A stretch of DNA of 64,000 nucleotides from Theristus sp. LFF4_11 (Eukaryota; Nematoda; Chromadorea; Monhysterida; Xyalidae): assembly GCA_030248135.1 (NCBI GenBank), contig JASANC010000728.1, positions 35,417 to 99,416 of the forward strand. Reading direction: 5' to 3'. The position numbers and the translations under genes were made by a program. The notes beneath the pieces are model-generated. The model saw only the letters and a list, made by a program, of their open reading frames with translations. It was not told where the DNA came from and did not search any database. Position 1 is the stretch's first letter. The number at the start of each line of letters is the position of its first letter. Positions 42,665 through 54,600 of the stretch are shown here, piece after piece.

Positions 42665-45600
42665 TCACTTCGGAATTTCCAAGATCGCCGCAACAAGCGC
42701 TAAAATCTCCTCTGTTGATTTGCGCCAGTATTTCGGATTCTTTGAAACCTGCACCCAATGTTCACCATGGCGTGGCTCCGCAGTGACACATCGCTTCTGA
42801 AGGTCTTCCAGTTGTTCCTGTGTGTGTATTCCATGAAAAGAACTATGGTGAGAGCAGTGGTTGGTGCAGTCTTCTGCATTCATAAAACTGAATCTGCTGT
42901 CATGAACGCAGAATGCGTAACTGTGCTTTTTAGCAACCAGCACACGTGAGTTGGATTTGGCAACAGAAATGCTCTAAGAAGTAAAAATCTAATAAAGACA
43001 AAATGTTATTTAATTCGAAGCATTTTGGCACACGATAGAATAGTTTTTTACAAAAGCAAATGAAATTGCGACAGTTTACTTTGGTGCCGTGTAACAGCTC
43101 GAATTTGTAGTAATATGCCCAGGCGTCACCAAAATCAGGGTCAATTTTCACGGTGCGCGCAAACCATTGTCGAGCCTTGCCAAGTTTTCGTTCCGACCAA
43201 CAAAGTCTGAAAATAGTCACAACTTCGTGTACGACAAGTTGAATTGAAAAAAGTTTCAATCAAAAAGACCGACACACAAAATGCAACCAACGAACTAGTC
43301 AGTCCTACACAGGCAGAGCTTCAAAGCACTTGTTCCACTGGACCCCAGAACCAGGGCAATTTTGTCCAAATTTCGTTAATTTTCCAAAATTCGACCTGTT
43401 CAGTTTTGCCTCTGCCCAGCTTACCGGTACGAGGGTTTTTGGCTCAATCCTATTTTATTGTATTTTTCGATTTTTTCGGTATCATTGATTTTTTTCGGTA
43501 TCATTGAATTTTTCGGTATCATTGAATTTTTTCGGTGTCATTAATTTTTTTCGGTATCATTCGATTTTTTCGGTATCATTGAATTTTTTCGGTATCATTC
43601 GATTTTATCGGTATCATTCAATTTTGTTCGGTATTTGCCTGTATCATTGTTATTTTACTGTATCACTGTTATTTTACGGTATCATTGTTATTTTATTGCA
43701 TCATTGTTATTTTACTGTATCATTGCTATTTTACTGTATTATTGTTATTTTACTGTATCACTGTTAGTTTTGTATCATTGTTATTTTACTGTATTATAGT
43801 CAGCACCGCCAGTTTATTCTGCGTATCAGTGGCAATTTTACACATCATAATGGAATCAGCACCTGCAGAGATTAGTGCAATTTTTCGGCAAACGTTTTTC
43901 GCAGCCCGCAAAACAACAAAATTGTGCCCAGCACTCGTATGCACAACAATAGAGGTGAAACGCAACAAAACAGACCAACAGAGAAACGCATGTTGTTGTT
44001 GTTTTCACTGCATACCAGACTGCGACGGTGTGGTGGAACGCATGAGGACGCCGCAAATTTGGTGAGAATGCCGCAAATTGGTGGCTCTTTCTCTTGTCAA
44101 CGTGTGGTATTTTCTTGCGTTTCTCCCATTGTGCATCCACATCATGTAAATTCAGTATATGCAGTGAACCCTTAATATCAACAACATGCGTTTTTCTGTT
44201 GGTCTGTTTTGTTACGTTTCGCCTCTATTGTAACGAGTAACCCGCTGGTGGCACGATTTGGTTGTTTTGCGGGCTGCAAACAACCTTTGACAAAAAAATT
44301 GCATCAATCTCTACATATTCAATGCTGATTCCATTATGATGCGTAAAATTGACTCTGATAGAATAAACTGACGGTGCTGACTATGATAGAGTAAAATAAC
44401 AATGATACAGTAAACTAACAATGATACAGTGAAATAACAATGATACGATAAAATAACAATGATACCGTAAAATAACAATGATACAGTAAAGTAACAATGA
44501 TACAGTAAAATAACAATGATACATTAAAATAACAATGATACAATAAAATAACAATGATACAGCAAAATAACTGAATGATACCGAAAAATCGAATGATACC
44601 GAAAAAATTCGTATGATACCAAAAATATCGAATGAGACCGAAAAAAAATCAATGATACCGAAAAAATTCAATGATACCGAAAAAATTCAATGATACCGAA
44701 AAAATTCAATGACACCGAAAAAATGCAATGATACCGAAAAAATCGAAAGATACAATAAAATAGGATTGAGCCGGATTTTTTACTCCCGTGAAAGTCCACA
44801 CACAGGGGCGTTTTGAAGCAGCGCAGCATCCCACCCCCTACTTTGAGACAGCCAACAGCACGTGCACGTCGTGTTCGCACTTGCGCAGCGCGTCCACGGA
44901 TTTCGTCTTCCTCGCCGGTCTCGGCTCCATGAAGATCGCCTCTGCCCAGAGGATGCCGGCGCCGTGGTCGCAGTCCTGCAGCGCCCGTGCCAGGCGTTCG
45001 CTCGCAAGCTCCGGTTGACCGGCGCGCGTCTCCAGACGGACCGCCTCGAGCCTGAACGGTGCACTTTTGCAGGGACTTCAAACTGTGACTCACTGGCTCG
45101 TCTGCAGTGTTTCACTGTCCACTGAGCATTGATTTTCAGTGACTCATAAGAAAAAGCTGTGAGTCAATGGGCCATGCTGACGGCTGAGATGTGAGAAACA
45201 AGAATGGATAAATAAATTGAATGAATGAACGTTTGAACGATCATATTTTATGAGGTGCCACAAAACCGCATCGGATGCGACTCACCACAACTCCGGATTC
45301 TTCGGTATCCTAACTCTGGCCTTCTCTAAATCAGAGCGTGCCTTGATCACATTGCCACTTTTTTCCTCCAGTCGCGACAGCAACAACCACAGCGGCACCG
45401 AGTGTGGGCATTTTTTGATCTGCGTTGAAAGGTTTCACAAATATTAGATTGATTTTAGAGGCATAGAAAGAACCTGTCAAGTGATAAACCATTCATTAGA
45501 TATGCCTATTCTTTCTGGCAACTTTTTCATGAGCATCAAATCTTTGGTGGAATCGTTCTCCATCTGTTTTTCTCCAACCTTTTTATTTTTACTCAACTGA

Positions 45601-48600
45601 CTTTATTTTGCCATCAGATTGAAAACTTGATGATCACACAGAGCTCTCTATACCAGCTGAAATGCACAACTCTAACCAGACACCCTTCCAACAAGCCCAC
45701 TAAAAATAAAATGAAATGAAAAATTTGTGATGTCGCCGAAATTTGCAGCCACCAGAAATGGCATCCGGACACTTCTGCCACGGCAGCGTTTGCTTTCGGC
45801 TTGTTTATGTCAGGCTTGTTGTTTGGCAGGGAAAACCGAATTCAAAAAGACATTTTAATGAAACCCGGCAATATGTCTCGACTAGAGTGCGTTCCAACTG
45901 GTACCCTTTGAAATAAAGGGGAGCTGTCTGTCAGACCTTTTACCGTTTCATCATGTGGCAGACTTTAAAAAAAATGGTTGCAATATCGCTGATTGGTTGC
46001 AAAAAAGGCAATCAGCTCAGTCAGCCAATCCGGAAGTGCCAAAGTGGGCCATTTCACAGGCCAAAAACTGAAAACCACTAACACCATCGAGAAAGTATTT
46101 CCGAGCGTCATTGATTCGATTTTGCTGCTGTGCCAGTTGACCAATCATCATGTTCAGCTGGAAATTTTTTAAATTGAAAATGAAATTTCGAATTCGCCAG
46201 ATTTCTTTTGTTCACCTGTCGATGCAACGGAACAATAGCGCCAAATAACGAAAATAGCTTATTTCGATAAACAAAAAAAAAACAAAAAAACGTGGCACTG
46301 ATTACTTTCGGCGAGTCCGGATAATGCTTGAGGCCTTCTTCGAGCAGTTTCTGTGCGGCGTCGTATTTCTCGAGGCAGATCTCGAGACGCGCCGATTTCA
46401 TCCAGATCTGAAATGATCCATGATTCAAAAGTTTAGAAACGCTGGTCAAAGTGAGTTTCATTCGTTCACTTGTGCATATGCTTGTTTGGTGGGCCGCAGC
46501 CAAACCGAATGCACCTGATCAACGCAGTTCGTCATGATCGGTTGCAATGCAACATGAAGAAAAATGCAAACAAGGCAAAAACTGTAAAACATGTGCAGTT
46601 TGTGCATTCTGGCATTTCCACCAATCAGTAAGCGAAGTTCAGAGTGAGCCAATCAACTGGTTGCCTGTGAGTTGCACTGCACCAAAGAGAGCCTTGCGAA
46701 GCACCACCGGGAACTGACCCTGGGCGTTGGCGCGGTGTCTCGTGCCTTCTTCAGCAGCAGTCTCGCTCGCTCATACTCGTTGTTCTCACTCTCCAACTTT
46801 ACGGCGGCCATCCAGATTTCTTCCGAATTCGGATTGTTCTCGAAAGCGCGCGCCAGAATCGCACGAGACTTCGTGACGTTACCCTAAATTGGGTGGTAAC
46901 ATTCGCTCATTTTTCTTGTTTTTCTAATACACATTTCAACGATTTTGAACTTTAGTGAACTTTCAACTTTGAAATTCACGCTTTCAACAAAAGATTCACA
47001 GCATGTGAGTGACTGCTATATTAACGGCATTTTAACGATCAACAAGATAAAAAACAATGCCGAAATACAAAAAAAACTCGAAATCTCGCAGTACATACCG
47101 CCATCCATTTCGACTTTGCATGCATCAACCAGAGCACTTCCGCTTTCGGACAATTCACGACCGCTTGCTCCAAAAGCTTCTCGTAAGACTCTCTGACAAA
47201 AAAAGCAAAAAACAAAAAACTAACAAACGTTGTTTGTCTTGTCCATGCAAATACAATTGACCCAAAACGGTGATGCTTCCGTGTGTTTGACGTTCAGAAA
47301 AACAATGCAAAAAATCAAACACGAATGCAACGCACTTGGTGCCGTGGCTCTTCTCAAAGTGCGCCGCACGCAGCCAGATCGACTTTTTATGCGGGAACAC
47401 CTCGATCGCGTGCGTGTAGACGGCGCGCGCACACTCGGACGCGCCCTGCGCCACGAACTGAAAACTGAATGCTGCTGTGGAAAGTCGTCGAATGAATGTT
47501 TTGAGAACATTCGTTTAGTAAGTTCAGCTTTATTTAGCATTCAACTAGATACATGGACAAAGTAACACAAGAATTACTGAGGTTAGTTGAGGTGAGGTTG
47601 CTTGCTGTGCTAGGTAAGTAGGCAATTAACCCGCTGCTTGGGCATGTTCCACTGTGGACCGAAGAAAAATTAAAGTATCATCTTTTATTTTGGTCCCGAG
47701 ACTCAATGCGAGCACAGATAAATAAACAGTTTCATGCATGACGCGGGAATTCAAAATTGGTGAAGTGATCCGGAGCACCCTGACCGGGTCACTTGGGCTA
47801 TTTTGAATTGCCACATGAAGATTGAAACTAGTTTCCTTTCTACATCTGCAAACGTATTCAGTCGCAGATCGAACCAAAAAATTGATGATAATTTCAACAA
47901 AAAACACACAAGCAACAACTGACCGTATCGGCATCCTCCATCCAAGTGTGCTTGCGGTCCTCCTCTTCAACGCCGTGGCCAATGATCGTTTTTCTGAAAT
48001 ATTGGAAAAGAAAAATCCACAAGTCAATCTCACTTTCGAATCGCTGGGAGAATTTCAAGTTTGCAAATATTCTTTTCAATCTTTGTTGTTACCTAAGTTT
48101 GCATCTGTATTTGCCTTTTGCTACTGAATTACACACAAACATTTTGAGACTTCATCACATCAAGTAACTTCGATTCTAAGCCAAAGCGTTGTGTACCCCG
48201 CAATTCAATCAACTGTTTACTGTTATTATATCAATTTTTTTGGTTACGCAACTCAATGCGTTTGCAGATGTGACAAGGACACTATCTACAGTGGTGGCCA
48301 AAAGTGTTGGAACGCTGCGCCCGTGTGTTGCACCAACCGTACAAACGCTATTATAAGAATTTATAGGCAACGTTGGGTCGAAAAGTGTCCCGTGAACCCA
48401 ACGTTGGCCTTAACTTTTTATAATAGCGTTTCTACGGCTGATGCAACACGCGCGCAATACACAGCACACACGCACGCAGCGTTCCAACATTTTTGGCCGC
48501 CACTGTAGTTTCATACTTCATGCGGAAATTCAAATAAACCCAAGTGACCCAGTCGTATTTTGATCACTCGTGTCACTTTACTTATTTTGAATTCCCAAGT

Positions 48601-51600
48601 CATGCATGAAACTGTTTACCTATCTATTCGCGAATTGAGTTGCACAGGCAAAATGAAAGATAATTTTTTATTTTTAAAAAATGTTGACGAAAAACCTTTA
48701 TGCATTCTCTCCAAATTCATTTCCATTACAGTGGAAATAGTAATTATACTTTTTGATATTGATTTTGAAATAAAACATTGATTCAACTCTGTTCCATTTG
48801 TTGAAACATGGAACACACAGTCAGCATGCACCTCTCGTTCGAGTGACTGACTGAGTGCATGGCATGTCGTGTCACTTTTCGATGTTTGTCATGTGCGGTT
48901 TGTTCCATTTGTGTCTCTGCAGAGCAGAAACATCTGTATCAAAAATGAGATGTCATTGTTGTTCTTTGGCTGTCCATAATATTCCCATTGCGACCCATCA
49001 ACGTCGAGCACTGGAACATATGACCGCACGTGAGCCAGCAATGAACTTGTGTTTGCTGCGTCAGCCATGGAAAATCAAGCAAATACAAAAACGTTAAAAA
49101 TGAAGTGTGTTGCACAAGCGTGGCTAATAGATATGGATCACATGCAGGAGCAACAATCGGAGCTGTTGCGTGTGATGATTTTGTGCACGACTGTGAATTG
49201 GTTTGGCTTTGATTTGCTTTTACTTTGAATACTGGTTATTCATGTTTCTCCTGATTTACTGAGGAAACACGCTTCGTTAGTAAAAACCACGCTATTATAT
49301 ATCACTATTAGCAAATGGCGTGCGTTCATTTGCGTCCCGTTATTTCCGGCCCACGCATTTCCGGCCCAATATTTCCGGCCCACTCATTTCCGGCCCACTC
49401 ATTTCCGGCCCACCCATTACCGGCCCCGTTCATTTGCGTCCCACGCATTTCCGGCCCACTCATTTCCGGCCCACCCATTCCCGGCCCAGCCCAATAATTC
49501 GCTTCAGTGACTTCAACTACCACCCACTGCTATATTTCATTGGGAAACTCACATTGATCAGGCGGTTACACTTTGAACTAGGGTTCAATTTTTTTAATTC
49601 TTTTTTCAATCAGATTTTTTTGTGATGCATCATTATTAAGAGATGTGCATGTGCTGTAGCGGTGCCCCTGCCCTATAACACAGAAAAGAAAAAATGCAAA
49701 AACTAAATTGATCATTTTCACCTTATCAAAAAGGCTTGGCTTAGGATTAGGTTTAGGATTAGGAATGATTAGGTTTAGGAAACACAACCTGGTTGTGGAT
49801 CCACTGATCCACATGTCCAAATTTAGTTAGAGGGGCAATTTTCATGACAGTTTTTGCAAATTTTAAGGATTAAAATGATTGAATTTGGCTCTGTGTTCAA
49901 TGCAAAAATCGAACTCAGCGCGTCAGCGCGGTTCGAAAGCTCTTATTTTTGTCGACCCATGTGTTGTTGTCATTAAGATTGAAAGTGCTAAATCAATCGG
50001 CACAAAGCAATAAAAAAACACAACTGATTCATCAACGAAATTCAAACTGAGACATTTTTTCCAATGTCAGGAACAAATCGGAGCGAAATAAAAACTAAAA
50101 CCGAAATGAAAAATTTAAATATTTTTGTTAAAAGCATGTCGGTGAGCAGGTAGTACAGTTTAGAGTGCAGTTTCAGTTTATTTTCGTTGTCCGTGGCGAA
50201 CTACAGCGAAGGAAGAACTGATTATTGGGCTGGGCCGGTAATGGGCGGGCCGGAAATGAGTGGGCCGGAAATGAGTGGGCCGGAAATGTCGGGCCGGTAA
50301 TGGGTGGGACGGTAATGGGTGGGCCGGTAATGGGTGGGCCGGAAATGAGTGGGCCGGAAATGTCGGGCCGGTAATGGGTGGGACGGTAATGGGTGGGCCG
50401 GTAATGGGTGGGCCGGAAATGTCGGGACGCTAATGCGTGGGCCGGAAATGCGTGGGCCGGAGTTGACCCCGCACCGACTGGGTGTGCCTAGCCGCCTAGC
50501 CTACTGACCTGCAGAAACCATAAATCTTGAAAAACAAAGGTACAGTCGAACTCTAAATTGATTGGTTGGTGGTCACGTGATGCATGCTTTATATGCAGAA
50601 CGACAGACGACGACAGGCCACAGCAATGCCTGCACAGAAAGCATGCATCACGTGGTGACTACCAAACAGTCAGCGGATTCCCAATAATTTAGAGTTCGAC
50701 TGTACGCATAGACGCGGCTGCACTTTACAAAAATAGTAATTCGCTTGTTTTTTCATGGCTACCAAGCAAGGTGAATAATGATTAGTCGGTCCATAGCTTT
50801 GATGTTACTTGAAGTGTTAAATGTGTTTTCAATTCAGTTACGATTATTTGGTTCACATTTCAAATATTATTAATTTGGTTCAAATTCAAACTTAACTAAT
50901 AAATTGATTATTAATTTGGTTCACATTTCACTTATTAATTTGGCTTACATTTTTCCTAATTATCAATTCTGTTACATTTCACTCATTATAAAGTTGTTTT
51001 TAGTGTCGCAATTGTGGCAAGCTCATGTGGCCCATGAAACCAATTCTTTCGCCGACACCATTGTGTACTATTTGCCGGCATACTGTACCCCCACTATGAG
51101 TGCAACTGCTAAACTCGCAATTCTCACCATACTGCTACAGTTTGTCGCATGGGAATGTTCTGCGGAGCAACTGCCATCAACATCTCACAATTTGTTTGAT
51201 TGCTGTAAGTTGAACAAACGTTTGTATGCAAATAGTTGATTGGTGGCGCTTTCAATTGGACGCAATGACTTGTCGCATCAGACAGCCAGAAAGAAACGCG
51301 CAGCCAATCAGGACGCAAACTTTTTGATTCTGAGTTTAGATTTCACTGAGAGTTGGTGTAGTGCATGCCTTCGTGTTCAATACACTAACACTAAATCACT
51401 GCAGAAATTGGAGTATATTTATTAACAAACGAGACAAAGGGCGCTGTTTACAGCGAAAGATAAACAAAAAGGTGCACAAAACGACGTCAAGTGGGGTGCC
51501 CATGGAGTTATTCTGTCAAGTGCCTTGTGTAAATACACCAAAAGGAGGGGTTTGGGGTTAAAGTTTTTAAACACCCCCCAAGCGCACAGACAAGACCCGC

Positions 51601-54600
51601 GCCGTAAGCACCATGCTTCAACTGTTGTTTTTCTTCAGTTGACGAATGCAAATCATTGGTCAGTTGTCGAAGTGCGGCGTTCAAAGAGCCGACCGACTGC
51701 CGATTGTACGATCAAGCAATTTCTGATGACTTTCGCGCTTTTTTGAGCGACTCCGGCTACACAGTGGCAAACAGAAATTGATATTTTGACACTTGATTAC
51801 ATTTTGTAACGTCGCATCGACAACAGACCGCATTTGTTTTCCATATTTGTCCGAGTTACAACTTGTGAGTATTGAAAAACCTGTCTTTTTTCAATCTTTT
51901 CGTCACGACAATCTTGGACATTCTGTGGTTTGCTGCACAAGAGCGATGTGTTTTCCTGTTCCACCACGCATTTAACATGCACTGTGCGTCCCGTCACTTG
52001 CAAACCAACTGACACAGCACAGACAGTGTGTACAGTATGGCCGTGCCCGAATAAATAAGGCAGTCCATCAAGGTGGGATCAGTCAAAGACTAGGAGTTGT
52101 CTTTTTCAAGAATGCCAAGATAATTCCGAATCGTGTGTGCAATGGCGAAAGAAAAAACAAATAGCACGAAGAATCATTTAGTTTTGAAAAAAACGCATCA
52201 AATTTACACACAACTGCGTTTCCACATGTTTTTTCTTTCATTCAAATTTCGCGCGCTCCTTACACCATGAAAAAAGCTGCCATTACTCGGCTGTCCCGTA
52301 TGTGTGAGTGTGACATCATCAGCGTTGGCCAGTGTGTTTCTTTTTCAGTCAGAACAGGGGTTTGGATTGAAGAAAACGTTTTTTCCAAAAACAGGAAACC
52401 TGCGTTTATCTTTCAATTTTTTTAACTTTTGGTGGTTGAAAACTATTGAAAATTAAGAGCGACCGGCAAGTTCAGGAAACTTTGGGTGCTGGAATAAATT
52501 GGGAAATAAAACGGTTCAAAACGGAAATAAAACCGATTTTTTCTCGCAATACAAAAAAAACCGGCTTCCTATCTGTCAACCCCACTCACAATCACAAACA
52601 CTGTAACTGCCAAGCCGCCAGGAAAACACAACGTACATGATTGCCTGGCAAGTTTTTGGCGAGCCAGACTTTTCGCAGTCCACGGCGTCCTTCATCCATT
52701 GCTCCCTGTTGATCTCGACCATGTTCGCCTCCAACGACTGCAGTGCACGATCCACGATCTTCTCAACCATCGACTGCTCACCACCCGTCTCCTCGAGTTT
52801 CGCGGCGGAAAACCAGATCTGAAATTTAAGCGGCATTCATGAAGCCAGTATTGTGTTAAAACGTGGTCATTACATACTGGTTCGTGAATACCCCTTTAGA
52901 GTGTTCAACTTCAAATTCACCAATGCAATTTTGCTTCCGATGAGTGCCAGAATATCGCCTGACGCCAAAGCAGTGACAAACCACAGCCTGCCCGCAGCAG
53001 CGGCAAACAGTGAATAACGTGCGACTGCATGGTTTCTAGCTTCAGCTGGTAGCGACCGTCGGTGGCAACAGTCGTGCGTAACACCACACACAGTCCTGCA
53101 CACCGACATCACGCGCATCCGTTCTCCATCATCGCAATCAGCGGCCGCCCGTTTTCAACGCAACGCACCTGTCTCTCCGTGGGAATGTTGGCGCGTGCGC
53201 GATTGAGCACCTTGCGTGCGTGCTCGTAGGTCTCGAGGCGCGCCAGTGCGAGCCACAGTTCCACACTCGTCGGGCAGCACTCGACCGCTCTGCTCAGCAG
53301 GATGCGCGCGTCGTCCGGCTCCTCCAGCTCGACGGCCGCCTTCCAGATGCGCACCGAGTTCGGCACGTGCTCGAGAGCTAAATGGCACCGGCAAGCTGAC
53401 GGTTCGATGCTCAGACTATGAGAACACAGCGCTGTGATGAAAAACGTTTTCGCCAGTCAGCGAACTTCATGTATTGCAGAATGGAGTAGGGTTGCTTTTC
53501 TTGGATTTGTGGCGAGTTGGATTAGAACCTTTCACGTTAACAGATTTCAAGAGGCGCACATCACTGATGAGGCCACCCCTCTTCTGCATATGATGTTGGC
53601 GAGGCCGAAATCATCCTACAACTTGGTTGATTTACACAACTTATAGCTGGTTATGTATGCAAGTTGTTGCTGATTGGTTGCATTCGAACGGTGCGTATTG
53701 TTCGACAGTGATTTTATGAAAATTCTACGAGCCGATACAAAACAAAACTACACCGTGACAAGTGTAGGTCTGCAATCCACTAGATTAGTATTCTCTAATG
53801 TTTCACCAAACCAACAACAACCGCTTTTTGATACACTGGGCGCTGCGGCTGTTGCGGTGCACCCTAAACAACCGAAGTTTTTGTGTCATCGAATGTCAAA
53901 ATTGCGGGACTGATGTTGAGTGAACCGAACAACTGTTACAGCATTCGGCGGCCGAGAGAGTGCATCGTGCTCGTTCCGAATGAACACAGTCAGTGACAGC
54001 GAGCGGCGAGCAATCTCTTGCAACCTTTGCGGTAGACCCTTCGTTTCGCGTTGATGTCCTGCTCCAAATCAGCAGCGCGAATCCACAGGCGCACGGAGGT
54101 AGCGAGCGAGCGGACGGCCTGCGCGACGATGGCCTTCGCGTGCTCCGGGGGGTGCAGGCGGACAGCCTCCAGCCACAAGTCCTCCGAGTGCGGGTTCTTG
54201 TCGCAGCCAGCCATGATCAGATTGCGCGCCTGTTGCAGCTTGCCGACGACCTCCTCGAGGCGGGCGGATGCGATCCACGCTGTGCACAGGTTGGCGGCAC
54301 ATTTGAAATTGTGGCACTGAGTTTGCTTGCAATACACGACCGACACCCATGCGACGGTCCTTTTTTTGCAAAAACAAAAGTTAGCCAACCTGGCGAATGC
54401 TTTGGATTCGTCTCTCGCACGGACTTCAACAGTAATCGGGCTTTTTTGATGTCACTGAAAAAGAGAAAAATCATTTTAGTCATCGATTTTTATTCTGCTA
54501 AACTGAAGACAATGCACTCGAGAATTATGGAAAAATTCAAAGCGTTAAAAAAAACTACGCACTTTATGTCACCGCCGTATGTTGGCAGCATACTTTGCAG

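Noticed and set aside
43244..44065. Plus-strand frames with repeated Phe/Tyr/Ile-rich units resembling membrane proteins
   Set aside because: They are translations of the AT-rich tandem units in the FB2 arms, and the mirror arm gives the same on the other strand.
49318..50467. Short repeats with regular spacing considered as a CRISPR or minisatellite alone
   Set aside because: Units abut without spacers, and an inverted partner array with the same flank shows a foldback structure.
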